A stretch of DNA of 64,000 bases, taken from NCBI RefSeq assembly GCF_045055315.1, contig NZ_CP173677.1, forward strand, positions 1,612,001 to 1,676,000, read 5' to 3'. The notes beneath the pieces are model-generated. The model saw only the letters and a program-made list of their open reading frames with translations, was not told the origin of the DNA and did not search any database. The stretch comes from Brachymonas wangyanguii. GTDB taxonomy: Bacteria > Pseudomonadota > Gammaproteobacteria > Burkholderiales > Burkholderiaceae_C. Position numbers and translations under genes: made by a program. This document shows, in pieces, positions 17,700-25,947 of this stretch (positions are counted from its first letter, which is position 1; every line of letters begins with the position of its first letter).

Positions 17700-20600
17700 T
17701 CAGCCCTTCAGCAAGGCACGCAAGGCGTGCTGCAGGCGCTTGGCGTTGGCGGCATCGTGCGGGGCGGCGAGCACGCTGGCCACGTCTTCGTGCCAGGTTT
17801 CCTGCGGACTGGGATCGTTGCGGCGCGTCAGCAGCTGCAGCTGCAGGGCGCGGCGCGCGTTCAGCTGGTCCGCCGGCGTGGGCACCTCGGCGGCCATTTC
17901 CAGGCGCAGCAGCGCTTCGGATTCGCGACCTGATGCGGCACCCTGACCCAGTGCAGCAACCCAGGCATTGCGCTGGCTGCCGCTGACATGGCGACCCAGT
18001 TCAGAAGCCACCGGAATCGCATCGGGCTGGCGCTTTTCCCAGGCCGACAGCAGCTGCGTCAGGGTTTCGCCATGAGCCTGCTCGGCCAGCTTGCGCAGCG
18101 CAGCCTGGGCATGTTCGACGGCATCACGCTGGGCACGGAAAGCGGCATCGCCCAGACGCGGCGCGCGTGGGCCGCGCTCGGGGCGATCACCGAAACGATC
18201 GCCAAAACGGCCATCACGGCGGCCGTCGCGGCCACGCTCACGCGAATCACGGCGGTCGCCGCGCTCGTCCCGCTGGCGCGTAGCACCCGGACGCTGCTGC
18301 TGCGGGCGGTCATCACCACGCACGGCCACGGCCGGCTTGTGTTGCAGCGCAGAAGGAGCCGGCGGACGCATGGCGCCCTCTTCCAGCGGGGTTTCTGGTG
18401 CCGCTTCGGCGGCCGACGCCTCGGCTGCTGCGGCAGCATCTGCGGACTGCTGTTCCTGCTGGCCACGGATGGCATCGTTCAGGGCCTGCATGGCTGCACG
18501 GATGGCCTGCGCATCACCAGTCGCGTTGGCGGCTTCCAGCGCCTTGGAGGCATCGAACACGGCACGATCGCGCTCGTTCATTTCGGCCTGCTGCTGGCCA
18601 CGCTGCTCGTGCTTGCGCTGGAAGGCTTCGTCCAGCGGCTTGCGGAAAGCATCCCACAGCTTCTGTTCGTGCTTGCGCTCCAGCGGCACGGTCTGCGCTT
18701 CCTGCTGCCAGCGTTGCTGCAGCGCCTTGATCGCGTCGATGCGCAACGAAGGGGCGGCGCCCAGCTCCTTGGCCTCGTCGATCATGGCGTGGCGCAACTG
18801 GATGCTGGCCTTTTGGGCGGCGTCGATATGCGCGCCAGCTTCGGCCATGGCGGCCTTCCAGCGCGGCTGCAGTTCGGCAAAGACTTTTTCGCTGACATGA
18901 CCGGCTTCGCGCCAGCGGCGCGAGAAGGCCAGCAGGTCGCGGTGCACGGCTTTCCAGTCCGCACGTCCGGCATCCACCTGCTCTTGGTGGCGCGCAGTCC
19001 AGGCCTTGACGTCTTCCAGCAGCGTCAGGCGCAGCGTCTTCTGCTGGGCCGCATGCTCCTTCATGGTGGAGAGCCAGGCTTCAACGATGCGATAGGCCTC
19101 GTTGCAGGCCTGGTCGAAGCGCTTCCAGAGGGCGTGGTTGGGCACGCCGCCCTGGTCGGTCTGTTTCCACTGTTCGCGCAGCTGGCGCAGGGTTTCCTGC
19201 AGCTTGCGCGGGCTCAGTTTGCTGGTCGGCAGCGGGCGCTCACCCTTGGCCGCCTGCTTGTCAGACTGGCGGCGTGCGGGGCGGGCCACCACGGGGGCGG
19301 CAGCAGGCTGGGTCGCCTCTGCGGGCGCAGCCTTGGCGCCCTCATCCTGGGCTGCTGCCGGCTCGGCTGCAGCTTCGGTGCTTTCCGCCAATTCGACCGC
19401 GGCCGGTTCTGCAGCCGGTGCCGTATCCGCGTCGGCAGCCTGCGTCTCTGCTGCAGGCGACTCGGACGCGCTGGCTTCAGCGGCCGGGGTTTCTGCTGCG
19501 GGCGCTTCTGCGACAGCGGTTTCAGCAGCAGGCGTGTCTGCAGCCGCTTCCACCACCGGCTCGGCGGCCGGACGATCGATCAAGGCTTCGGCCTTCTGCA
19601 CCAGCTCCTGGCGCAGCTGGTCGGCGCGCCAGCGCTGCCAGCCTTCCAGTTCACCGGCGGAAGCCAGCACGGCATGCACCTGGCCTTCGAGTTCGGGGCT
19701 GATCGCCTTGCGGTGTTCCTTGTGCGCCTGACGCAGGGCCTGGGCAGCGGCTACGCTGGCCTTGCTGTGGCCGCTGACCAGCTCGGCTTCGAGCGCCTTG
19801 ACGGCAGCAGTCACCACGGTTTCGGCTTCGGCGCGGCGTTGTGCCAGCGCCTGCTGGCGCTCGGCGGCCACGGCGGGGTCTTCGGCCGGCTCGGCGGCAG
19901 CTTCGGGCGCTTCACCGCGCAGGCTGCGAATCTCGTCCGCCCAGACCGGCACCGACGGCAGCGCAGCGCTGTTGTCGGCGGCGGCGGCACGTACCTGTTG
20001 CAGCGCGTCTTCAAACGCCTGCACCACCAGCTGCAACTGATCGACCGCGCTTTCCAGCTGGCCGGCGTATTTGGGATCGACGCTGGGCCAGCTCGCATCC
20101 TGCTGCAGCGTCTGGGCCTGCTGGCGCCAGTCGGCGACATCGGTCTGCAGGCCAGTTTCGGCTTCTTCCGCTTCCTTCCAGCTCTTGGTGGACAGGGTTT
20201 CAATGCGTTGTGCCAGCAGCACCGCAGCCTCGCGCTGGATCTGGACCTGAGTCTGCAGATCCTCGATCACCTTGATGCGTTCAGCCAGCTGGGTCCGCGT
20301 GGTGGCCAGCGGCTCCTTGCTCAGCGGCGCACCAGCCTTGGCGGCGTCACGCTGCCAGGCCATGGCATCGGCAATATTCAGGCGGCTCGCCTGCAGCAGC
20401 TGCTCGGCACGCGCCTGCCATTCAGCCGCCAGGGCTTCCTGGCCACGGCTGCGCTTGATCTCGTCCAGTTTCTCGCGCAGCGGCTTGGCGGCACCCTTGT
20501 CGCGCGTGCTCAGATCACGAAAGACTTCCTGCATGACGGCGACTTCGGGCTCGGTGGCGAGCCAGGCGCGCAGGCGCGCGGCGCGTTCGCCGGAGGTGGC

Positions 20601-20744
20601 GGCAGAAAACACGCCACCAGTCACGGCATCGAGCGGGTGCGCAGCGGCCTTGCCGGATGCAGCGGGAAATTCTTGTCCTCCGGTGGAGGTCGGATCATTG
20701 GACTGCAGCAGCGGGCGCAGGCCAAATCGTGGAGTACGGATCAT
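17700..20744 (-). CDS. DUF349 repeat protein, long coiled-coil type with Arg/Gly-rich segment
   Basis: About 1,014 residues, almost all helical. Several DUF349 repeats are recognisable by WK..HR/RR(W/L)REAG-like and LWDAFRKPLDEAF segments (residues ~580-760). Two low-complexity stretches interrupt them. One is an Ala/Glu/Thr/Pro linker near residues 390-480. The other is an Asp/Arg/Gly-rich patch near 850-890, with repeats of RDGR and FGDR, that resembles RNA-binding tails. The family has no firmly assigned function. It is probably cytoplasmic, since no signal peptide is seen. The start at 20744 is preferred over an upstream in-frame ATG at 20786; both lack a clear Shine-Dalgarno. Confidence 0.8.
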   Translation of the reverse strand: MIRTPRFGLRPLLQSNDPTSTGGQEFPAASGKAAAHPLDAVTGGVFSAATSGERAARLRAWLATEPEVAVMQEVFRDLSTRDKGAAKPLREKLDEIKRSRGQEALAAEWQARAEQLLQASRLNIADAMAWQRDAAKAGAPLSKEPLATTRTQLAERIKVIEDLQTQVQIQREAAVLLAQRIETLSTKSWKEAEEAETGLQTDVADWRQQAQTLQQDASWPSVDPKYAGQLESAVDQLQLVVQAFEDALQQVRAAAADNSAALPSVPVWADEIRSLRGEAPEAAAEPAEDPAVAAERQQALAQRRAEAETVVTAAVKALEAELVSGHSKASVAAAQALRQAHKEHRKAISPELEGQVHAVLASAGELEGWQRWRADQLRQELVQKAEALIDRPAAEPVVEAAADTPAAETAVAEAPAAETPAAEASASESPAAETQAADADTAPAAEPAAVELAESTEAAAEPAAAQDEGAKAAPAEATQPAAAPVVARPARRQSDKQAAKGERPLPTSKLSPRKLQETLRQLREQWKQTDQGGVPNHALWKRFDQACNEAYRIVEAWLSTMKEHAAQQKTLRLTLLEDVKAWTARHQEQVDAGRADWKAVHRDLLAFSRRWREAGHVSEKVFAELQPRWKAAMAEAGAHIDAAQKASIQLRHAMIDEAKELGAAPSLRIDAIKALQQRWQQEAQTVPLERKHEQKLWDAFRKPLDEAFQRKHEQRGQQQAEMNERDRAVFDASKALEAANATGDAQAIRAAMQALNDAIRGQQEQQSADAAAAAEASAAEAAPETPLEEGAMRPPAPSALQHKPAVAVRGDDRPQQQRPGATRQRDERGDRRDSRERGRDGRRDGRFGDRFGDRPERGPRAPRLGDAAFRAQRDAVEHAQAALRKLAEQAHGETLTQLLSAWEKRQPDAIPVASELGRHVSGSQRNAWVAALGQGAASGRESEALLRLEMAAEVPTPADQLNARRALQLQLLTRRNDPSPQETWHEDVASVLAAPHDAANAKRLQHALRALLKG

Positions 20745-21098
20745 GGCAGTATGAAATCTAGAGTCAATGGCTGTGCCTGCCTCCATAGGCGGGCAACATG
20801 CCTATTTTGCCTGCATTTTGCCCCTACTGCACCCGCTGGCCGGGCTTTGGCACTGTGTACCAGATGCCACAACAGAACCAAAAATCATAAGAAAAACAAC
20901 AATCATGCTTGACCAGTAATTTGTGCAGTGCATAAAATTCGAGGGTTTTCCCGATCGTCACCTGACGGTCTTACTCGTGTCGCACCCGGACGGACCTGTT
21001 TTTCAGCCGATCCTCTTTTGCAGGCAAGTGCCAACCGGCCTTTTGCCCTGCCCTCTCAGCAGTACCAGCGGCGACACCGATACTGAAGGAGATTCAGC
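20745..21098. promoter_or_regulatory. Divergent intergenic region with promoter of the transglycosylase gene
   Basis: TTGACC at 20909-20914 and TAAAAT at 20933-20938 with an 18-base spacer make a good plus-strand sigma-70 promoter. It leaves a leader of about 150 bases. The leader contains a near-perfect hairpin at 20953-20970 (GATCGTCA / TGACGGTC). No open frame of note and no clear promoter for the leftward DUF349 gene were found. Confidence 0.55.
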
Positions 21099-22286
21099 TT
21101 GAACAGCACTACCAGCACCCTGTCTGCGGACAGTTCCCTGGCAACGGCCGATCCGGCCCGCAAAAACCCCCTGCAACGTGTCCTGAAGTGGACGCACCAC
21201 AGCATGGCACTAGTAGGCGCAGGCGCCATTGCCGGCGCCGCCCTGCTGGCAACCAGTTCGCACCTGCAACAGGATCTGGGTGAGCGCCTGGACCAGTTGC
21301 TCGCCAACAGCGACAAGGTGGCACCAGCCATCAGCGATATCGGCATGCCGCTGGAAGCTGCCGCCGAACTGCAGGCAGCCACCGTTGCAACTGCCAGCGT
21401 GACCCCGACCGATGTCAACCCGGCCGGCATGCCGGTGGTCAACCCGAAGGAACTGCCCAGCCGCCAGGCTGCGGTGACCTACTGGATCGCCAAGAAATAC
21501 CGCGTGGCCCCGGAAGCGGTCGGCATGCTGGTCAAGGAAGCCTATGCCGTGGGCAAGATCGAGAAGATCGATCCGGCGCTGATCCTGGCCATCATGGCGG
21601 TGGAATCGAGCTTCAACCCGTTTGCGCAAAGCCATGTCGGTGCCCAGGGCCTGATGCAGGTGATGACACACATCCACTCGGACAAGTATGAAGACCACGG
21701 CGGCCACTTTGCCGCGCTGAACCCGGTCAGCAACCTGCACGTGGGCGTGCAGGTGCTGAAGGAAACGATTGCGCGCGCCGGCTCGGTGCGTGGTGGCCTG
21801 AAATACTATGTGGGTGCTGCCAACCTGCCCGATGACCAGGGCTATGGCAACAAGGTGCTGTCCGAATTTGCCCGCATCCGCGCCGTGGCCCAGGGCCAGC
21901 AGGTGGCACACAATGCCCAGCTGCCGCACGGCCTGCCGGAAGCTGCCGTAAATGTTGCCAAGCGCGAACCGGCCAAGACCGAGAAGCCCGCGGCCGTGCA
22001 GCTGGTCAAGGCCGAACCGCAACAGCGTGGCAGCGCCCAGCCGCTGACGCCGGCCAGCACTGAAGCCGCCAAGCCGGTGCGTGTATCCAGCCGCGTCACG
22101 CCGCAGGTACAGGAAGAATCCGCACAGGTGCGCAACGACAGCGCCCGTGTCGAGCAGCAGATCCGCCGTTCGCTCGCCCCCGAGCAGCCTGCAACCAGCA
22201 AGCAGGCCACCAGCGCTGCCTCCAGCGTGCGCCTGGTCGCACAGGAACATCCTGCAGCAGACACCGGGGACTCCAGCGTCCAGTAA
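21099..22286 (+). CDS. Membrane-anchored lytic transglycosylase (SLT domain)
   Basis: Cleaves the glycan strands of peptidoglycan. The 395-residue product has an N-terminal membrane anchor near residues 36-53 and a transglycosylase core from ~130 to 270. The catalytic Glu169 is in AVESSFNPFAQ, followed by GAQGLMQVM and the NLHVGVQVL segment. The C-terminal ~120 residues are a disordered Ala/Gln/Pro-rich tail. The start is TTG at 21099, supported by AAGGAG seven bases upstream; no ATG in frame fits. It is expressed from the promoter at 20909-20938. Confidence 0.9.
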   Translation: MNSTTSTLSADSSLATADPARKNPLQRVLKWTHHSMALVGAGAIAGAALLATSSHLQQDLGERLDQLLANSDKVAPAISDIGMPLEAAAELQAATVATASVTPTDVNPAGMPVVNPKELPSRQAAVTYWIAKKYRVAPEAVGMLVKEAYAVGKIEKIDPALILAIMAVESSFNPFAQSHVGAQGLMQVMTHIHSDKYEDHGGHFAALNPVSNLHVGVQVLKETIARAGSVRGGLKYYVGAANLPDDQGYGNKVLSEFARIRAVAQGQQVAHNAQLPHGLPEAAVNVAKREPAKTEKPAAVQLVKAEPQQRGSAQPLTPASTEAAKPVRVSSRVTPQVQEESAQVRNDSARVEQQIRRSLAPEQPATSKQATSAASSVRLVAQEHPAADTGDSSVQ

Positions 22287-22321
22287 TCTTTTTTCACTGG
22301 TCTGCCGGGTGTCGAATCCGG

Positions 22322-22327
22322 TACACT
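22322..22327 (+). promoter_or_regulatory. -10 element of the glyA promoter
   Basis: TACACT at 22322-22327 with only a weak -35 around 22299. Transcription would start about where the conserved leader RNA begins (22333). Confidence 0.4.
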
Positions 22328-22332
22328 AGCCA

Positions 22333-22480
22333 TGTGCATGACTGGCGATAGGCCGGTGGGCTTGGCTATTGCCTGCCACCCCGGCTGACGCGGACTGGCA
22401 AGCCCTTGCGGCCGCTGCCTCAACCGCGAGGAAATGCACCGTGCCTTGGGGCACGTCCTTGCCGTTCGCCTGGGCAGCCT
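22333..22480 (+). ncRNA. Probable ZTP (pfl-motif) riboswitch in the glyA leader
   Basis: Two sequence blocks match the most conserved parts of the pfl/ZTP motif: TGACTGGCG at 22339-22347 and CGCCTGGGCA at 22467-22476. Between them are a GGTGG...CCACC stem and the pairing GGCGATAG/CTATTGCC, then a variable region with a GTGCC/GGCAC hairpin. ZTP riboswitches sense the purine intermediate ZMP/ZTP and commonly precede one-carbon genes such as glyA. The block expected directly after CCACC deviates from the usual consensus. A covariance-model search would decide. Confidence 0.68.
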
Positions 22481-22528
22481 TGTCACGCTTGCGTGCCAAG
22501 TGTCATCCTCACTTGATGCAAACCTGCC

Positions 22529-23773
22529 ATGTACAACCGCAACATCCTGATCGAACAGACCGACCCCGAAGTGTGGGCCGCCATCCAGGCCGAGAACCAG
22601 CGCCAGGAAGAACACATCGAGCTGATTGCCAGCGAAAACTACGCCTCCCCGGCCGTGATGGCCGCCCAGGGCACGCAGCTCACCAACAAGTACGCCGAAG
22701 GCTACCCGGGCAAGCGCTACTACGGTGGCTGCGAGAACGTGGACGTGGTCGAGCAGCTGGCGATTGATCGCGTGAAGCAGCTGTTTGGCGCCGAAGCCGC
22801 CAACGTGCAACCCAACTCCGGCTCGCAGGCCAACCAGGGCGTGCTGCTGGCTTTCCTGAAGCCCGGCGACACCATCATGGGCATGAGCCTGGCCGAAGGC
22901 GGTCACCTGACGCACGGCATGGCCCTGAACATGTCTGGCAAGTGGTTCAACGTCGTCAGCTACGGCCTGAACGAGCAGGAAGAGATCGATTACGACGCGA
23001 TGGAGCGCAAGGCACACGAAAGCAAGCCGAAGCTGATCATCGGTGGCGCCTCGGCCTACAGCCTGCGTATCGACTTCGAGCGCATGTCGCGCATCGCCAA
23101 GGACGTGGGCGCGCTGTTCATGGTCGACATGGCGCACTATGCCGGCCTGATCGCCGCGGGCGTCTACCCCAACCCGGTGCCGTATGCCGACGTGGTCACC
23201 TCCACCACGCACAAGAGCCTGCGCGGCCCGCGCGGCGGCATCATCCTGATGAAGGCCGAGCACGAGAAGGCGATCAACAGCGCCATCTTCCCGGGCCTGC
23301 AGGGTGGTCCGCTGATGCACGTGATTGCCGGCAAGGCCGTCGCCTTCAAGGAAGCGCTGACGCCCGAGTTCAAGTCCTACCAGGAACAGGTGCTGAAGAA
23401 CGCCGTGGTCGTGGCCGAGACGCTGTCCCAGCGTGGCCTGCGCATTGTCAGCGGCCGCACCGAAAGCCACGTGATGCTGGTCGACCTGCGCAACAAGGGC
23501 ATTACCGGCAAGGAAGCCGAAGCCGTGCTGGGTGATGCCCACATGACGATCAACAAGAACTCGATCCCGAACGATCCCGAGAAGCCCTTCGTGACCAGCG
23601 GCCTGCGTGTCGGTACGCCGGCCATGACCACGCGCGGCTTCAAGGAAGAGGAAGCCCGCATCACCGCCAACCTGATGGCTGACGTGCTGGACAACCCGCG
23701 TGACGAGGCCAACATCGCCGCCGTGCGCGCCAAGGTGGCCGAGCTGGTAAGCCGTTTCCCGGTTTACCGCTGA
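22529..23773 (+). CDS. glyA: Serine hydroxymethyltransferase
   Basis: PLP enzyme that interconverts serine and glycine while loading tetrahydrofolate with a one-carbon unit. The product of 414 residues has ELIASENYASPAV near residue 33, NKYAEGYPGKRYYGG and the PLP-Lys motif STTHKSLRGPRGG. Length is standard. The 242-base leader carries a probable ZTP riboswitch, which would tie its expression to folate and purine status. It is the first gene after the leader and ends before a long palindromic hairpin. Confidence 0.97.
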   Translation: MYNRNILIEQTDPEVWAAIQAENQRQEEHIELIASENYASPAVMAAQGTQLTNKYAEGYPGKRYYGGCENVDVVEQLAIDRVKQLFGAEAANVQPNSGSQANQGVLLAFLKPGDTIMGMSLAEGGHLTHGMALNMSGKWFNVVSYGLNEQEEIDYDAMERKAHESKPKLIIGGASAYSLRIDFERMSRIAKDVGALFMVDMAHYAGLIAAGVYPNPVPYADVVTSTTHKSLRGPRGGIILMKAEHEKAINSAIFPGLQGGPLMHVIAGKAVAFKEALTPEFKSYQEQVLKNAVVVAETLSQRGLRIVSGRTESHVMLVDLRNKGITGKEAEAVLGDAHMTINKNSIPNDPEKPFVTSGLRVGTPAMTTRGFKEEEARITANLMADVLDNPRDEANIAAVRAKVAELVSRFPVYR

Positions 23774-23780
23774 TCCTGTC

Positions 23781-23842
23781 GTGGCACCCGCGGGTGCCAC
23801 ACATGATGCCGACGCCCTGCCCTGTGCAGGGCGTTGTCGTTT
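23781..23842 (+). terminator. Tandem hairpins after glyA
   Basis: First a perfect 20-base palindrome GTGGCACCCGCGGGTGCCAC at 23781-23800. Then ACGCCCTGC-CCTGT-GCAGGGCGT at 23812-23834 followed by TGTCGTTT. The second has the terminator shape for glyA. It may also serve the convergent DsrE-like gene that stops at 23849. Confidence 0.65.
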
Positions 23843-23848
23843 CCGGCT

Positions 23849-24241
23849 TCAGAACACCAGCGTGCGCCAGCGCAGGTCGGCCGCGCGCGCCATGAACTGC
23901 ACGGCGCCGCCATGGCCGGAGCATTCGGGGATCAGGCCGTGCATCTCCATGCCATGCGCGCGCAGCGCATCGGTGCAGGCGAGCAGGCGCACGCCATGCG
24001 ATACCGCCTCGCGCATGGCCGTGGCCACATCCTTCTGGTGGTGCGCCGCCTGCAGGCCTTCGGCGATGCCGGGTTGCAGCAGGCGCACGCTGCCGGCAGT
24101 GAAATAGATCTCGACCGGGACTTCCATCGCCGCCGCGGCTGCGGCAAAGAAGAACGGCGTATGCAGCAGATCGGGGCGCTCCGGGCCGGAAGCCCAAAGC
24201 AGGATGGCAATGCCATCGGCGGCGTGATCGACAAAGGCCAT
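23849..24241 (-). CDS. DsrE/DsrF-like family protein
   Basis: Small cytoplasmic protein of 130 residues with the alternating hydrophobic strands of the DsrE/peroxide-related fold. Cysteines are present at 89 (LLACTDALRAHGM) and 107 (IPECSGHGG). DsrE-like proteins carry persulfide sulfur in sulfur trafficking, and the Cys89 position fits the conserved sulfur-binding Cys. This role is inferred. Its start lies three bases after the stop of a GcvH-like lipoyl protein, so the two are co-transcribed, with gspC as first gene of the run. Confidence 0.78.
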   Translation of the reverse strand: MAFVDHAADGIAILLWASGPERPDLLHTPFFFAAAAAAMEVPVEIYFTAGSVRLLQPGIAEGLQAAHHQKDVATAMREAVSHGVRLLACTDALRAHGMEMHGLIPECSGHGGAVQFMARAADLRWRTLVF

Positions 24242-24244
24242 GGC

Positions 24245-24676
24245 TTATTCGATGCGGTTGAGCCAGGCGTGATGCTGCATCGCCGGCAAGACCTGTGCGT
24301 CACCGTGCAGCAGCGCCTGCTGGTCCGATGCCCAATCGCTCAGGCGGATACGCGCCAGCCAACCTTCGCCATAAGGATCCTGGTGCACGCGCTCGGGAGT
24401 GTCCTCCAGCAGCGGATTGACCTCGATGACTTCGCCGCTGACCGGCGTCTTGACCGAGACTACCGACTTGGCCAGCTCGACAACGCCGACCGAAGCGCCT
24501 TGCTCCAGTGACGTGCCGACACGCTTGGGGCGGCACATATAGATATCGCCCGAGTGGCGGATACCCAGCGCGGTAATGCCAATGGTGACGCAGCCGTCAG
24601 CGTCCGGGCGCGCCCAGACCTGATGCTCGATCAGGTAATAAAGATCAGCAGGAAAAGCGAGTCCGTTCAGTGGCAT
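24245..24676 (-). CDS. GcvH-like lipoyl-carrier protein
   Basis: The 143-residue protein has the glycine-cleavage H-protein fold: HQVWARPDADG at the N-terminus, the ITALG segment, and VGVVELAKSVVSVKTPVSGEV, where Lys70 aligns with the lipoylated Lys. DPYGEGWLARI closes the domain. No gcvT or gcvP is nearby. It is paired with a DsrE-like gene, an association known for lipoate-binding proteins of the sHdr sulfur-oxidation type. It could be a housekeeping GcvH paralogue instead; glyA next door is only suggestive. It follows gspC by 15 bases on the same strand. Confidence 0.82.
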   Translation of the reverse strand: MPLNGLAFPADLYYLIEHQVWARPDADGCVTIGITALGIRHSGDIYMCRPKRVGTSLEQGASVGVVELAKSVVSVKTPVSGEVIEVNPLLEDTPERVHQDPYGEGWLARIRLSDWASDQQALLHGDAQVLPAMQHHAWLNRIE

Positions 24677-24691
24677 GGAGGCAGTATCGGG

Positions 24692-25378
24692 TCAATCATT
24701 GCGGCCATCCCCCAGCTCGGTGGCTGGCGGGATCGCGGCGGGAACATGGGCAGGCGGCGTTGCCGTTGGTGTGGCAGCTGGTGTCGGCGCGACAACCGGC
24801 GCGGGCTCGGGCGTCACTACCTTGGCATCAGAGCCGTAGGCCGGCAGGCTGCTGTTCGCCTGTGCCGCTGTCACGCCGCTGGCCGCAAAGGCCAAGGTCA
24901 GATCCGGCTGGCCGGCTGCCTGCAGCACCACCTGGCGTACGCCAACCGAAGCCAGCTTCCAGCCATCGACGAGTTCCTCACCCAGCTTGACGTGGCGACC
25001 GGGCTGACCATCGATGGCGATGATGGCAGTGCCGCCCCCTTGCAGCCGGCTGACCGTGCCTTGCAGCACGAATCGGCCCGGACCGGCCGGGGCCGCCTGG
25101 CCTTGCGTATCCGCCGGCGCAGCGGCAATGGCCTCGTCCTGATGGCCCAGCAGGCTGGCCAGGCTGTCCTGCTGGCTTTGCAAGCGGCTGTCGGCCACGC
25201 TGACCATCACGGCTACCGGTTCGCCCTGCGTGCCGAGCAGCGCATAGGCCAGCACCGCACTGGCGGCAAACCAGGGCAACAGGCTGCCGATACGCACGCC
25301 CCAGCGCTCGGCCGGAGGCAGCGCAAAAGCAGGGATACGGTTGGACAACAGACTGGGAGAGGCGCTCATGTGCGCCAT
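24692..25378 (-). CDS. gspC: Type II secretion inner-membrane protein GspC
   Basis: Links the inner-membrane platform to the secretin. The product of about 228 residues has a single membrane helix near residues 30-48 and a periplasmic homology region at ~95-170 (FVLQGTVSRLQGGGTAIIAIDG, VKLGEELVDGWKLASVG). A Pro/Ala-rich tail replaces the C-terminal PDZ seen in some GspC proteins. Starts at 25378 or 25369 are both possible. It is transcribed away from gspG-F, a layout common in betaproteobacteria, and leads into the lipoyl and DsrE-like genes. Confidence 0.88.
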   Translation of the reverse strand: MAHMSASPSLLSNRIPAFALPPAERWGVRIGSLLPWFAASAVLAYALLGTQGEPVAVMVSVADSRLQSQQDSLASLLGHQDEAIAAAPADTQGQAAPAGPGRFVLQGTVSRLQGGGTAIIAIDGQPGRHVKLGEELVDGWKLASVGVRQVVLQAAGQPDLTLAFAASGVTAAQANSSLPAYGSDAKVVTPEPAPVVAPTPAATPTATPPAHVPAAIPPATELGDGRND

Positions 25379-25424
25379 TATGCGGCATCTCGCATGGGCC
25401 CGACAGGCGACTGGAATACATGCA

Positions 25425-25440
25425 ACAGTCACTTGACTGT
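25425..25440. promoter_or_regulatory. Inverted repeat in the gspC/gspG divergent promoter region
   Basis: ACAGTCA-CT-TGACTGT, perfect seven-base arms, centred between the divergent gsp genes. It contains a TTGACT that could be the -35 of the gspG operon, with TTATGTT near 25453-25459. A repressor or activator site is inferred from symmetry only. Confidence 0.45.
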
Positions 25441-25482
25441 CACACAACAGCGTTATGTTTGCCGCATTTCCGAGGAGTTTTC

Positions 25483-25941
25483 ATGCGATTGTCTTCCCTT
25501 GCGGCACTGCGCCGTCGCCAGCCACGCCAACGCGCTGCCCGTGGCTTTACCCTGATCGAGTTGATGGTGGTGCTGGTCATCATTGGTGTGCTGGGTGCCC
25601 TGGTGGTGCCTAGCGTGCTCGGCCGAGCCGATGATGCACGCGTCACCGCCGCCAGGACCGATGTCAGCAACCTGATGCAGGCGCTCAAGCTGTATCGTCT
25701 GGACAACCAGCGCTACCCGACAGCCGAACAGGGCCTGCAGGCGCTGGTGAGCAAGCCGGAAAGCCAGCCGGTGCCGGCCAACTGGAAGCCGTATCTGGAA
25801 AAGCTGCCGGCCGACCCCTGGGGCAATGCCTACCAGTACGCCAACCCCGGCATCCAGGGTGAAGTGGACGTGATGTCCTTTGGCGCCGACGGCAAGGCCG
25901 GCGGCGAAGGCAAGGATGCCGATATCGGCAGCTGGCAGTAA
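25483..25941 (+). CDS. gspG: Type II secretion major pseudopilin GspG
   Basis: Main subunit of the periplasmic pseudopilus. The product of 152 residues has a short basic leader ending RGFTLIELMVVLVIIG, so the prepilin peptidase should cut before Phe. The conserved NLMQALKLYRLDN, YPTAEQGLQALV and DPWGNAYQY segments follow. The acidic C-terminus (GKDADIGSWQ) carries the calcium-site Asp residues. The start at 25483 has CGAGGAG just upstream. It is first in the G-H-I-J-K-L-M-N-D-E-F run. Confidence 0.96.
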   Translation: MRLSSLAALRRRQPRQRAARGFTLIELMVVLVIIGVLGALVVPSVLGRADDARVTAARTDVSNLMQALKLYRLDNQRYPTAEQGLQALVSKPESQPVPANWKPYLEKLPADPWGNAYQYANPGIQGEVDVMSFGADGKAGGEGKDADIGSWQ

Positions 25942-25947
25942 GTGTCC

